A stretch of 64,000 nucleotides of DNA from Streptomyces rhizoryzae (GTDB lineage: Bacteria; Actinomycetota; Actinomycetes; Streptomycetales; Streptomycetaceae), in NCBI RefSeq assembly GCF_023155275.1, contig NZ_JALMUV010000046.1:1-64000 (forward strand). Direction: 5' to 3'. The position numbers and the translations under genes were made by a program. Positions 31,081 to 40,068 of the stretch are shown here, piece by piece. Numbering within the stretch: the stretch's first letter is position 1; the number at the start of each line of letters is the position of its first letter. Below the pieces are notes generated by a model. It ran no database searches, was not told where the DNA came from, and saw only the letters and a program-made list of their open reading frames with translations.

Positions 31081-33018
31081 CTACGCCGTCACGGAAACGG
31101 AAGGGGCCCGGCCGGCCCCGGCGGCCGCGCGGTACCAGTGTTCGAGGGTCAGGACGTGCCACAGATGCTTGGAAAAGTCGCGGTGGCCCGCGGCGTCCTC
31201 GGCGACCATCCGCGCCAGCGCGTCGCGGCGCAGGAACCCGGACCGGACGAGTTCGCCGTCGTGCACCACCTCGCGGACCAGCGGTGCCAGGTCCCGGCTC
31301 ATCCAGGCCCGCAGCGGGGCGCTGAACAGGCCCTTGGGCCGGTACACGATCTCCCGGGGCAGGACCGAGGCGGCCGCCCGCTTGAGGACGGCCTTGCCCT
31401 GCCGCCCGACGATCTTGCGGTCACCGGGCACCGCGAACGCCGCCCTGACCACCTCGGTGTCCACGTACGGCACCCGCACCTCGGTCGACGCGGCCATGCT
31501 CGCCCGGTCCGTGTACGCGAGGTTCAGACCCGGCAGGAACATCCGGGCGTCGCCCAGGCACATGCGGTTGACGAAGTCGTCGAGGTCGTTGTCGTGGTAG
31601 ACGTCCGCGTGCTCGGCGAGCACGTCCTCGACCGCCGGGGCCAGGTCCGGATCGACCAGGGCCAGCAGCTCGCCCCGGTCGTAGAGGGTGTAACTGCGCC
31701 GGAACGCGGTCTCCTCCGGCAGCTCGGCGAAGGAGAGGAACCGCTTGGCGAACCGCACCGAGCGGTACCCCCGGCGGGCCGTGGCGACCGGCAGCCGGTC
31801 CACCGCCCGGGACAGGCCGCGCCGCAGCGGCCGCGGCACCCGCTGGTAGCGCAGCGCGAGCACGTTGGCCAGGTGCTTGCGGTACCCGGCGAACAGCTCG
31901 TCCGCGCCCATCCCCGACAGCAGCACCTTCACCCCGGCCTCCCGGGCGGCCGAGCAGATCAGGAACGTGTTGATCGCGGCGGGGTCGCCGATCGGCTCGT
32001 CCAGGTGGTACGTCATCCGCGGCAGCAGGTCGAGCACGTCCGGAGCGATCTCGATCTCGTGCAGGTCGACGCCGAACCGCTCGGCCACCCGCCGGGCATG
32101 GCGCAGATCGTCCGGCATCGCCTCGAACCGGGCGTCCTCGGCGCGGAACCCGATCGTGTAGGCGGAGATCCCGGGCCGGTGGCGGGCCGCCAGCGCGGTC
32201 AGGTAGCTGGAGTCCAGCCCGCCGGACAGGAAGGCGGCCACCGGGACGTCGGAGAGCAGATGGCGCCGGGTGGACTCCTCGACGGCGGCGGCGATGTCCG
32301 GCCGCTCGCCGGCCCGGGCCCGTTCCCGGGCCTCCGCGGCGACCTCCTTCAGGTGCCAGAACCGCCCGCGGTCCACCCGGCCGTCGGGCCGGCACCGCAG
32401 CCAGCTCCCCGGCGGCAGCTTCTCCGCCTCGCGGAACGCGCAGCGCGAGTCCGGCACCCAGTAGTACAGCAGCGAGGCGACCAGCGCCGCGGGGTCCACC
32501 GCCAGCGTCCCGCCGGCCACCGCGGCGAGCGCCTTGAGCTCGGAGGCGAACACCAGGCCCGCGCCGCGCCGGAGCAGGAACAGCGGTTTGATGCCCAACT
32601 GGTCGCGGGCCAGCACCAGTTCACCGGTCCGCTCGTCGAAGACCCCGAACGCGAACATGCCGCGCAGCCGGGGCAGGCAGCCGGTGCCCCAGCGCCGCCA
32701 GGCTTCCAGCAGCACCTCGGTGTCGGAGGTACCGCGGAACCGCACCCCGGCGGCGGCCAGTTCGGAGCGCAGCTCGGGAGCGTTGTAGAGCTCGCCGTTG
32801 TACGTCAGGGCGAGGCCGCCGGAGACCATCGGCTGGGCGCCGGTCCCGGACAGGTCGATCACCGCCAGCCGCCGGTGCCCGAGGTGCACCTCCCCGCCAC
32901 CGGCGGGGTGGCTGTACCGGCCCGCCCCGTCCGGGCCCCGGTGGGCGAGTGTCTCGGTGAGCCGGTCGGCCACGGCCCCGCCGTCCGGCCACCGGTACGT
33001 GCCTGCGATGCCACACAT
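31081..33018 (-). CDS. Asparagine synthase-like glutamine amidotransferase
   Basis: This 645-residue protein is homologous to AsnB. Cys2 (MCGIAGTYRW) is the glutaminase nucleophile. The class II amidotransferase domain reaches about residue 200 (GHRRLAVIDLSG, LTYNGELYNAPELR, GTSDTEVLLEAW). The synthetase domain has the PP-motif FLSGGLDSSYLTAL and LLSGMGADELFAGYRKH. AsnB makes asparagine. In polysaccharide loci such paralogues are proposed to amidate uronic acids or other acidic sugars, which fits the nucleotide-sugar 6-dehydrogenase upstream. Not a housekeeping copy, judging by context. The start is 3 nt after the Wzz-like gene stop. Confidence 0.88.
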   Translation of the reverse strand: MCGIAGTYRWPDGGAVADRLTETLAHRGPDGAGRYSHPAGGGEVHLGHRRLAVIDLSGTGAQPMVSGGLALTYNGELYNAPELRSELAAAGVRFRGTSDTEVLLEAWRRWGTGCLPRLRGMFAFGVFDERTGELVLARDQLGIKPLFLLRRGAGLVFASELKALAAVAGGTLAVDPAALVASLLYYWVPDSRCAFREAEKLPPGSWLRCRPDGRVDRGRFWHLKEVAAEARERARAGERPDIAAAVEESTRRHLLSDVPVAAFLSGGLDSSYLTALAARHRPGISAYTIGFRAEDARFEAMPDDLRHARRVAERFGVDLHEIEIAPDVLDLLPRMTYHLDEPIGDPAAINTFLICSAAREAGVKVLLSGMGADELFAGYRKHLANVLALRYQRVPRPLRRGLSRAVDRLPVATARRGYRSVRFAKRFLSFAELPEETAFRRSYTLYDRGELLALVDPDLAPAVEDVLAEHADVYHDNDLDDFVNRMCLGDARMFLPGLNLAYTDRASMAASTEVRVPYVDTEVVRAAFAVPGDRKIVGRQGKAVLKRAAASVLPREIVYRPKGLFSAPLRAWMSRDLAPLVREVVHDGELVRSGFLRRDALARMVAEDAAGHRDFSKHLWHVLTLEHWYRAAAGAGRAPSVSVTA

Positions 33019-33021
33019 GTC

Positions 33022-34545
33022 CTACCGCGCCTCCTGGTAGCTGTCCGGGATCCGCGCCGCCCACCGCGGCAGCCCCTCCGCCCGCGGCCGGCCCGTCCCG
33101 TGCTGCCGGGCCGGCCGCTCGTTCCGGCCGCGCGGCGCCACGGGCCGCCCGTCCCACAGCGTGCCGTCGGTCCGGTCCCGCGGATCGGTGTCGAGCAGCA
33201 CCACCCCGAGCACCGCGATGTGCTGGTCCGCGAGGTGCCGCGCCACGGTGTGCAGCCAGGCGGTGCCGGCGTGCCCGGCCCGTACGACGAGCACGGTCCG
33301 GCCGCCGAGGCACCGCAGGTCGGTCCAGGCCGTGCCGGGCGCGACCGAGCCGACACCGAGCCGCCGGGCCCGCGGCGGCCCGGCCTCGGCGGCCCCGCCG
33401 CTGACCACGGGCGGGTCCTCCGGCCTGCGGCCGCGGGCGAGCTGCGGGCCGGGCAGCCCGTCGACGAGGAGCACGGGCCCGTCCGCCGCCAGGGCCCGGG
33501 CGACCTCCAGGGCGAGCACGCTCGTCCTGTGCGCACAGCCCAGTTCCAGCAGCGACACCGTGTCCGCGGCGCCGCGGACGGTCCGGGCCAGGGTCGTGGT
33601 GAGCCGTTCGCGGGCCGCCCGGGCCCGCCGGCGCCGCCACGGCCAGGCCGGCCGGCGGGGCGCGCGGCGCAGTTCGGCGAGGACCGAGGCGCCCAGGTGC
33701 GCCGCGATGTCCCGGCGCAGCACGGGGCGGTCCGCCACCACCGTGCCGACCGCGGCCAGCGCGAGCCCGAGGAAGAGGCCGAGGGCGAGCCCGATCGCGG
33801 CGTCGGTGGCGGCGGCCCTGGGCAGGGAGTGCCGCACCGCGCGCGGCGCGTCCACGATCTGCGTCCCGGCGACGACCTGGGGGGAGCCGGTACGGGCCAC
33901 CGCGGCACGCTGGTCGTAATCGGCGATCCGCGAGGTGAGTTCGGCCCGGCGGGCGAAGAGCGACTCGGTGCCCGCCGACGCCTCCGGGGCGCGCTGCGGC
34001 GACCGGTCCCCGATCGCCTTGTCGACCCGGGCGAGTTCGGTCCGCAGGCGGTCCCGCGCATCGAGCAGGGCCTGCGCCTCGGCCTGCGCCGCTTCCCGCA
34101 TCCGCCGCACGTGGTCCGCGACGAACGCGTCGGCCAGCGCCCCGGCCCGGGCCACCGCTTCGGCCTCGCCGGGACCGGTGACCTCGATCCGGAGCAGGTT
34201 GTTGGTCAGGGGGGTGCCCTGGTAGTCCCGCAGGAAGTCCTCCGGTCTCTCCGCGGACTTCAGGGACCGCAGGGCCCGGCCGGCGACCCCGGTGGTCTGG
34301 AGCAGGGCGGCGTCGGTGCGGATCAGCGTGCCGGGGTCGTTGGGCTGGTCCTCCCGGTGCGCGACCAGCACCGTGGTCACCGCGGTCGGCGGCGGCCGCA
34401 GCAGGACCGCCGCCACCGCGCCGGCCAGCAGCCCCAGCAGGGCCAGGGTGCCCCAGAGGCGGCGCCGCCGGCGCACCGCCACCACCAGCGCCTGGAGGTC
34501 GATGAGCGGAGCGGCGGCCGGCTCCGGTGGGGTGCCCGCCGTCAT
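33022..34545 (-). CDS. Wzz/Wzc-like chain-length co-polymerase with degenerate kinase domain
   Basis: This 507-residue protein has a Wzz membrane-anchored N-terminal part. TM1 is at about 30-50 (LWGTLALLGLLAGAVAAVLL), an extracytoplasmic coiled coil spans 115-190, and TM2 is at about 235-260 after a Pro-rich stretch. The cytoplasmic C-terminal half aligns in layout with BY-kinase ATPases. However, the Walker A position reads ELGCAHRTSVLALEVARAL, with no GKT/S, although VLLVDGLPGP resembles the Walker A-prime strand. There is no C-terminal Tyr cluster. It probably regulates chain length without kinase activity. A 4-nt overlap couples it to the second Wzz-like gene. Confidence 0.8.
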   Translation of the reverse strand: MTAGTPPEPAAAPLIDLQALVVAVRRRRRLWGTLALLGLLAGAVAAVLLRPPPTAVTTVLVAHREDQPNDPGTLIRTDAALLQTTGVAGRALRSLKSAERPEDFLRDYQGTPLTNNLLRIEVTGPGEAEAVARAGALADAFVADHVRRMREAAQAEAQALLDARDRLRTELARVDKAIGDRSPQRAPEASAGTESLFARRAELTSRIADYDQRAAVARTGSPQVVAGTQIVDAPRAVRHSLPRAAATDAAIGLALGLFLGLALAAVGTVVADRPVLRRDIAAHLGASVLAELRRAPRRPAWPWRRRRARAARERLTTTLARTVRGAADTVSLLELGCAHRTSVLALEVARALAADGPVLLVDGLPGPQLARGRRPEDPPVVSGGAAEAGPPRARRLGVGSVAPGTAWTDLRCLGGRTVLVVRAGHAGTAWLHTVARHLADQHIAVLGVVLLDTDPRDRTDGTLWDGRPVAPRGRNERPARQHGTGRPRAEGLPRWAARIPDSYQEAR

Positions 34546-35951
34546 GCCGCCCCTCCCGTCCCGCGGCCGCGGACCGCGAGTGCCGCGGCGGCGTCCTCCG
34601 GGGGAGGGGCCGCGGACCGCGGCGGCCGGGCCCGGTCCGGACCGGCGGCACCGGCGGCACCGGTGACGACGACGCCGACCACGCCGACGACCTCGTGCCC
34701 GCCGTCCGCACACGCCTCGGCGAGGCCGGCCAGCTCCTCCGCCGTCCACCGGCCCGTGCTGACCACGACCAGGGCACCGGACTCGGCCTCCCGGTCCGGC
34801 ACCAGCGGCCGGTCCACCGGGACCTCCACCACCCGCGGCACGGGCCACTCCCCGAGCGGCGCACCCGGGGCGGGGCCGCTGCCGGCCTCGGCGACCAGCC
34901 GCGCGGCGGCCCGGCGGGCGCTCCCGTCACCGTCCGGTACGACGACCAGCAGTCCCCGGGAGGCCGCCGGCCGGCCTTCGAGGCGGGCGCACACCCGCCG
35001 GTAGCGGACCCGCCGGCCGGCCTCGTCGCCGGACCGCTGCGGGGGCGGCGCGTCCCACCGGGTGCCGAGGCCGAGGAACCGGCGGACCCGGGCCCCGGGG
35101 CCCCCGCCGCCCGGCCGTTCCGCGGGCACGTCGACGGTGCCCAGCAGCGGCGCGCCCAGCGCCGCGGCGGTCTCCGGCGCGGTGCGCGGCCGGCGGTCCA
35201 CCCGCGCCGCGACGAGATGGCCGAGGACCCCGAGCAGGAAGCACAGCCCCGCCCCGCCGCCGACGAGCTGCCCCCGCGTCGGCGGTACCGCGCCGGCCGG
35301 CCGGGCCGCCGGGCCCACGACGACCGGGGCGGCCCTGGCGGCGGCCGGGCCGGCCTCGTCCAGCTTCTTCACCGCCTCCTGGAGCGCGGTGCGCAGCTTC
35401 TCCAGCGCGGTGCGGGCCTGCACGCTCGCCACCGTCCGCCCCGGATCGGCGGCCCCGGCCAGGTCGCTGACGCGGCGGTCGGTCTCCGCCACCTGCCGCC
35501 GCAGCGCCTCGGACCCCGCGGCCGCTCCGGAGGCGGCGCCGCCCGCGAGCCGCGCGGCGAACCCGACGAATTCCCTCGCCATCCGGTCGGCGAGCCGCTG
35601 CGCGTCCGCCGGGGTCCCGGCCGTACCGGAGAGCGTGATGATGTTCCCCTCGGTCGCCGTGGCGCTCACCCGGTCCCGCAGGTCGGGGCCGCCGGCGCCG
35701 GTCCGGCCGAGCGCGGCGGCCACCCGGTCGACCACCGCCGAACCGGTCGCCAGGTCCACCTGGGTCAGCAGCTCGCGCTCCTCCCACGGGCCCGGCAGCA
35801 GCACCGAGGCCGACGCCGTGTACCGCGGGGGGAACACCAGCGAGGCGCCGTGGCCGGCGAGCGCGCCCAGCAGGGCGAGGAGTACCAGCAGCCGCCCCCG
35901 CCGGCGGAGCAGCCGCCCGACCGCGACCAGCCGGATCGTGTCGTCGCTCAA
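34542..35951 (-). CDS. Second Wzz-like chain-length determinant, degenerate C-terminal domain
   Basis: This 469-residue paralogue has the same plan. TM1 (RLLVLLALLGALAGHGASLV) is at about 19-38, an extracytoplasmic region includes FPPRYTASASVLLPGPW (a Wzz signature) and a coiled coil near 165-200, and TM2 is at about 230-250. The C-terminal region shows LLVVVPDGDGSARRAAARLV where a Walker A would be, again without GKS/T. The frame begins at TTG 35951, overlapping the previous stop by 4 nt (TTGA). A TTG start fits strict coupling and possibly low expression. Two tandem co-polymerases suggest they work as a heteromer, which is inference. Confidence 0.78.
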   Translation of the reverse strand: MSDDTIRLVAVGRLLRRRGRLLVLLALLGALAGHGASLVFPPRYTASASVLLPGPWEERELLTQVDLATGSAVVDRVAAALGRTGAGGPDLRDRVSATATEGNIITLSGTAGTPADAQRLADRMAREFVGFAARLAGGAASGAAAGSEALRRQVAETDRRVSDLAGAADPGRTVASVQARTALEKLRTALQEAVKKLDEAGPAAARAAPVVVGPAARPAGAVPPTRGQLVGGGAGLCFLLGVLGHLVAARVDRRPRTAPETAAALGAPLLGTVDVPAERPGGGGPGARVRRFLGLGTRWDAPPPQRSGDEAGRRVRYRRVCARLEGRPAASRGLLVVVPDGDGSARRAAARLVAEAGSGPAPGAPLGEWPVPRVVEVPVDRPLVPDREAESGALVVVSTGRWTAEELAGLAEACADGGHEVVGVVGVVVTGAAGAAGPDRARPPRSAAPPPEDAAAALAVRGRGTGGAA

Positions 35952-37201
35952 CGGCGCCGCCTCTTCCCTGCGCGGGCCGGGGCGCGGCCCGCGGAAGCGC
36001 GGTCCCGGCAGGCGGCGGCGTAGGCGGCGAGCAGCTGCGCCTGCGAGTTCCGCCAGGAGAGCGCCCCGCCGATGCGCTCCTGGCCGATCCTGCCCATCCG
36101 GGCCCGCCGCTCCGGGTCGTCGAGCAACTGCGCGACCAGCCGGGCGAACGCGGCCTCGTCGTCGGCGGGTGCGTAGACGGCGGCGTCCCCGGCGGAGACC
36201 CGCGCCTCCTTCAGGTCGAACGAGACGATCGGCCGGCCCATCACCATGTACTCCAGGACCTTGTTCATCGTCGACACGTCGTTGAGCGGGTTGCGCGGGT
36301 CGGGGGAGAGGCACACGTCCGCGGTGGACAGGTAGCGCACCAGGTCGGCGTCCGGGACCCGGCCGGTGAACTGCACCTGCTCGGCCAGCCCGAGCCGCCG
36401 GGACAGCTCCACCATCGCGTCGAAGGTGTCGCCGCCGCCGACGAACACCGCGTGCCAGTCCGTCCGCCCCAGCTCGTCGCGCAGCGCCGCCAGGGCCCGC
36501 AAGGCGTAGTCGACGCCGTCCTGCGGGCCCATCACGCCGAGGTAGCACAGCAGATGGGGCTTGCCGCGCTTCAGCTCCGGCTCGGGCGGTACGGGGCGGA
36601 ACCGGCCGGTGTCCGGCGCGCTGCGCACCACGAAGACGTCGGCCGGCCGCCGGCCGCCGCGGCGCAGGGCGACGTCCCGGTAGCTCTCGTTGGTGGCGAG
36701 CACGACGTCCGCGGCCCGGTAGGTCCACCGCTCCAGGGCGCACACGGCGCGGTGGAGCGCGTCCTGGCCGCGGCCGAACCGGGAGAGGTACAGCTCGGGC
36801 ACCAGGTCGTGCTGGTCGAAGACGAACCGCGCCCCGCGCCGCTTGAGCCACAGCGCCGGCAGGAACAGCAGGTCGGGCGGGTTGCAGGCATGGACCACGT
36901 CGACCGGGCCGACCCGCCGGGCCAGGCGGGCGGTGTGCCACAGCGCCGCTCCGTACTCCCGCAGGTAGCCGGCCGGCCCCCCGGTGGCCGCGCGCAGCGG
37001 GTAGCGGTGGATCCGTATGCCGTCGACCAGCGCCTCCGGCTCGGTGTCGCGCTTGCCGCCCCGGGGGCAGATGACGTGCACCGTCCAGCCCGCGTCGCGC
37101 AGCGTCGTGCACTCCTGCCACACCCGCCGGTCGAACGGCACCGACAGGTTCTCCACCAGGATCAGCGCGCGCCGGCCGCCGCCGGCCGCGTCACCAGGCA
37201 A
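35948..37201 (-). CDS. Family 4 glycosyltransferase
   Basis: This 417-residue GT-B enzyme starts ALILVENLSVPFDRRVWQE, typical of exopolysaccharide GT4s that use UDP-glucuronic acid or GlcNAc-like donors. It has DVVHACNPPDLLFLPALW and FDQHDLVPELY in the acceptor half. The donor half contains LLCYLGVMGPQDGVDYAL, VQFTGRVPDADLVRYLSTAD and LEYMVMGRPIVSFDLKEAR. The frame has no ATG or GTG at the right place. TTG 37201 lies 11 nt inside the end of the dehydrogenase gene. Position next to the initiating transferase and sugar dehydrogenase suggests an early assembly step. Confidence 0.87.
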   Translation of the reverse strand: MPGDAAGGGRRALILVENLSVPFDRRVWQECTTLRDAGWTVHVICPRGGKRDTEPEALVDGIRIHRYPLRAATGGPAGYLREYGAALWHTARLARRVGPVDVVHACNPPDLLFLPALWLKRRGARFVFDQHDLVPELYLSRFGRGQDALHRAVCALERWTYRAADVVLATNESYRDVALRRGGRRPADVFVVRSAPDTGRFRPVPPEPELKRGKPHLLCYLGVMGPQDGVDYALRALAALRDELGRTDWHAVFVGGGDTFDAMVELSRRLGLAEQVQFTGRVPDADLVRYLSTADVCLSPDPRNPLNDVSTMNKVLEYMVMGRPIVSFDLKEARVSAGDAAVYAPADDEAAFARLVAQLLDDPERRARMGRIGQERIGGALSWRNSQAQLLAAYAAACRDRASAGRAPARAGKRRRR

Positions 37202-38507
37202 GGCCCGCGTACCCCGGCTCGGCCCGGCGCGCCTCGGCGTCGGGGAGGCGGACGAGGTCGACGATCAGCGGGTCGCCGCCGTGCGGCAGCGCCGCCAGCA
37301 CGGCCGGGTCCCGGGTCCCCACCAGGCACACCTCGGCGTGCGCCAGCACCTCGTCGACGGAGTCGGCGAGCAGGTGCGCGAGGTGCGGCAGCCGGGTCTC
37401 GATGTACGCGCGGTTCGCGCCGAGCAGCCGGGACAGGCTCACGTTGGCGTCGTAGATCTTCAGGTCGTACCCCTTGCCGAGGAGCCGCTCCGCCAGCTCG
37501 ACGAGCGGGCTCTCGCGCAGGTCGTCGGTGCCGGGTTTGAAGGACAGCCCGAACAGGCCCGCCCGGCGCTTCCCGGTCCGCTCGACCAGCTCCACCGCGC
37601 GTTGCAGGTGGTCGGCGTTGGAGGGCAGGACGTGGGCGAGGATGGGCACCGAGACGTCGGCGCGCCGCGCCGCGTGGACCAGGCTGCGCAGGTCCTTGGG
37701 CAGGCAGGAGCCGCCGAAGGCGAAGCCGGGCCGCAGGTAGGCGGGGCTGATGTTCAGCTTGCGGTCGGCCAGGAACACGTCCATCACCTGGTGCGAGTCC
37801 ACCCCGAGCGCCTGGCACACCGCGCCCAGCTCGTTCGCGAAGCCGATCTTGAGGCCGTGGAAGGCGTTGTCGGCGTACTTGACCGCCTCGGCCGTCGGCA
37901 CCGGCACCCGGAACACCTCGCCGGGCAGGCCCTCGTACAGCGCCGCCACCGCGTCGCCGCTCACCGGGTCGAGCGCGCCGATGACGGTCTTGGGCGGGTC
38001 GAAGAAGTCCCGCACGCTCGTGCCCTCGCGCAGGAACTCCGGGTTGACCGCGACCCCGATGTCCACCCCGGCCGTGCCGCCGGCGGCCTTCTCCAGGATC
38101 GGCACCAGGAGGTTCAGGCAGGTGCCCGGGAGCATGGTGCTGCGGAACACCACGGTGTGCCGCCCGCCCCGCTCGGCGAGTGCGGCGCCGATCTGCTCGG
38201 TGACCCGCTCCAAGTACGCCGTGCACAGGCTGCCGTTGGGCTCCGACGGGGTGCCCACGCACACCAGCGACATCTCGCTGCCCGCGACCGCCTCGCGGAC
38301 GTCGCCGGTGGCGCGCAGCGCCCCGGTCCGCACGCCCTCGGCGATGAGTTCGCCGATCCGCTCCTCGACCACCGGGGCCCGGCCGCCGTTGACCAGGTCG
38401 ACCTTCAGCTGGTTCACGTCCACGCCGATGACCTCGTGGCCCATGCCGGCCAGGCACGCGGCCGACACGCAGCCCACGTAGCCGAGGCCGAAAACGCTGA
38501 CTCTCAT
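37191..38507 (-). CDS. UDP-glucose/GDP-mannose 6-dehydrogenase family protein
   Basis: This 438-residue NAD-dependent enzyme oxidises a nucleotide sugar twice at C-6 to the uronate. The Rossmann motif is VSVFGLGYVGCVSAACLAG at residues 3-21. Substrate and catalytic segments are VFRSTMLPGT, NPEFLREGTSVRDF, KYADNAFHGLKIGFANEL and GGSCLPKDL, with the catalytic Cys. AEAVKYADNAFHGLKI and the lack of RIGP-type wording resemble GDP-mannose (AlgD-like) dehydrogenases, but UDP-glucose cannot be excluded. GGGGGGAGGA precedes ATG 38507, the strongest ribosome site of the cluster. An 82-nt gap with a hairpin separates it from the first gene. Confidence 0.9.
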   Translation of the reverse strand: MRVSVFGLGYVGCVSAACLAGMGHEVIGVDVNQLKVDLVNGGRAPVVEERIGELIAEGVRTGALRATGDVREAVAGSEMSLVCVGTPSEPNGSLCTAYLERVTEQIGAALAERGGRHTVVFRSTMLPGTCLNLLVPILEKAAGGTAGVDIGVAVNPEFLREGTSVRDFFDPPKTVIGALDPVSGDAVAALYEGLPGEVFRVPVPTAEAVKYADNAFHGLKIGFANELGAVCQALGVDSHQVMDVFLADRKLNISPAYLRPGFAFGGSCLPKDLRSLVHAARRADVSVPILAHVLPSNADHLQRAVELVERTGKRRAGLFGLSFKPGTDDLRESPLVELAERLLGKGYDLKIYDANVSLSRLLGANRAYIETRLPHLAHLLADSVDEVLAHAEVCLVGTRDPAVLAALPHGGDPLIVDLVRLPDAEARRAEPGYAGLAW

Positions 38508-38526
38508 GATCCGTTCCTCCCCCCAG

Positions 38527-38545
38527 GCAGGCCCCCGGGGCCTGC
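38527..38545 (-). promoter_or_regulatory. Hairpin in the only sizeable gap near the cluster start
   Basis: GCAGGCCCC and GGGGCCTGC are complementary across one base, giving a very tight hairpin in the 82-nt gap after the initiating transferase gene. It could partially terminate or mark a processing site, setting a different level for the first gene. Confidence 0.35.
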
Positions 38546-38589
38546 GGTCCGCGCGCCGGCGGGGCCGTTGAACGGCGGCCCCCCGCGCA

Positions 38590-40068
38590 TCAGTAGGCCC
38601 CCTGCCCGTGCACCACCGCACGCAGGGTCTTCCACAAGATCACGGTGTCCAGGGCCAGCGACCAGTCCTCCACGTACCGCAGGTCCAGCCGCACCGCCTC
38701 CTCCCACGACAGGTCGCTGCGTCCGCTGATCTGCCACAGACCGGTGAGTCCGGGCTTGACCAGCAGCCGCCGCCGGATGTCCGGCCCGTAGGCGGCGGTC
38801 TCCTCGGGCAGCGGGGGCCGCGGACCGACGAGCGACATCGAACCGGTGAGCACGTTGAGCAGCTGCGGGAGCTCGTCGAGCGAGTACCGGCGCAGCACCG
38901 CCCCCACCCGGGTCACCCGCGGGTCCCGGCGGAGCTTGAACAGCGGGCCGGCGCCCTCGTTGCGGTCGGCCAGCCCGGCACGCGCCCGGTCGGCCCCGGC
39001 GACCATGGTGCGGAACTTGAGGATGGTGAACTCGCGGCCGTCCTTGCCGACCCGGCGCTGGCGGTAGAACGCCCCGCCCGGACCGTCCAGCAGCACGAGC
39101 ACCCCGACGCACACCATCAGCGGCGCGCACAGGACCAGCAGGGCCGCCGCGCCCATCCGGTCGACGACCTCCTTGACCGCGCGGCGGCCCCCGGTGAACG
39201 CCGGCATACTGACCCGCAGCAGCGGGATCCCCAGCACCGCGTCGATGTGCAGCCGCGGCCCGGCCACCTCCATCAGCACGGGGGCCACGACCATGTCGGC
39301 GTCGCTGCCTTCGAGGTTCCACGCCAGCCGCTGCAACCGGTCCGGTGACCAGTGCGGGTCCGGGGTGACCGCGACGACCCGGTAGCCGTCGCGGCGCACG
39401 TGCTCGGCGACGTCCGACAGCCGCCCGACGACCGGCACGCCGTCCAGCCGGTCACCGCCGGGCCCGGCACCGTCCGTCGTGCACACCGCGTCCACCCGCC
39501 AGCCGAGGTGCGGGAACTTCCGGGTCCGGGTGATCAGGTCGCGTACGGTGGCCGGGCTCCCGGCGGCGAGCACCGGCCGCAGGCACTGCCCTTCCTTGCG
39601 CTGCCGGTGCAGCCGGAGGCGGAGCAGGTACCGCACGGTCATGGTGACGAGCGCGATCGCGGGGATCGCGACGAAGATCCAGAGCTTGATGTTGTGCGAG
39701 GTCAGGGCGATCCCGCCGAGCGCCAGGACGACGGTCGCGGTGAACAGCGCCCGCCCCAGCCGGCGGAACTCCTCGGCGCCCTGGCCGAGCACCGCCGGGG
39801 CCCACGCCCGGCCCACCGCGAGCGCCCCCAGCACCAGCAGCTCGGTGCCGAACGCCAGGATCCCCCATTTCTCATGCCAGTTGGCCGCGTCCCGGGCCCC
39901 GAAGAAGGTGCCGATCGCCGCCGCCACGAAGGCGGTGGCCACGGTGTCACCGGTGATCACCGTACGGCGGTACCGCTGCTCCCAGTCGCTCGCGGCCGGG
40001 CTGATCGCCCCGTCCGCCGGACGCCCGCGTGCCGGCGTGAACGGGTTGGCTAACTCCCCCTGCTCCAC
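38590..40068 (-). CDS. Initiating polyprenyl glycosylphosphotransferase
   Basis: This 492-residue enzyme of the WbaP/CpsE type starts repeat-unit synthesis by moving a sugar-1-phosphate from a nucleotide sugar to undecaprenyl phosphate. The N-terminal half has four membrane helices, followed by a CoA-binding-like cytosolic domain (LRPVLAAGSPATVRDLI). After a fifth hydrophobic segment comes the catalytic domain: RVGKDGREFTILKFRTM, SLDELPQLLNVLTGSMSLVGPRP and VKPGLTGLWQISGRSDLSW. GTG 40068 lies 5 nt after GGGGGG, and no better start is seen in the longer open frame. It is the first gene of the 20-gene run, so the main promoter should lie just upstream (40069-40450). Confidence 0.9.
   Translation of the reverse strand: MEQGELANPFTPARGRPADGAISPAASDWEQRYRRTVITGDTVATAFVAAAIGTFFGARDAANWHEKWGILAFGTELLVLGALAVGRAWAPAVLGQGAEEFRRLGRALFTATVVLALGGIALTSHNIKLWIFVAIPAIALVTMTVRYLLRLRLHRQRKEGQCLRPVLAAGSPATVRDLITRTRKFPHLGWRVDAVCTTDGAGPGGDRLDGVPVVGRLSDVAEHVRRDGYRVVAVTPDPHWSPDRLQRLAWNLEGSDADMVVAPVLMEVAGPRLHIDAVLGIPLLRVSMPAFTGGRRAVKEVVDRMGAAALLVLCAPLMVCVGVLVLLDGPGGAFYRQRRVGKDGREFTILKFRTMVAGADRARAGLADRNEGAGPLFKLRRDPRVTRVGAVLRRYSLDELPQLLNVLTGSMSLVGPRPPLPEETAAYGPDIRRRLLVKPGLTGLWQISGRSDLSWEEAVRLDLRYVEDWSLALDTVILWKTLRAVVHGQGAY

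Noticed and set aside
31075..35004. Very long plus-strand frame of 1309 codons
   Set aside because: Antisense to asnB and the Wzz genes. It is a high-GC shadow frame with low-complexity Arg/Gly/Pro content.
37191..38507. Assignment as AlgD of an alginate pathway
   Set aside because: No alg8, alg44 or algG-like genes are present. The dehydrogenase sits in a Wzx/Wzy-type locus.
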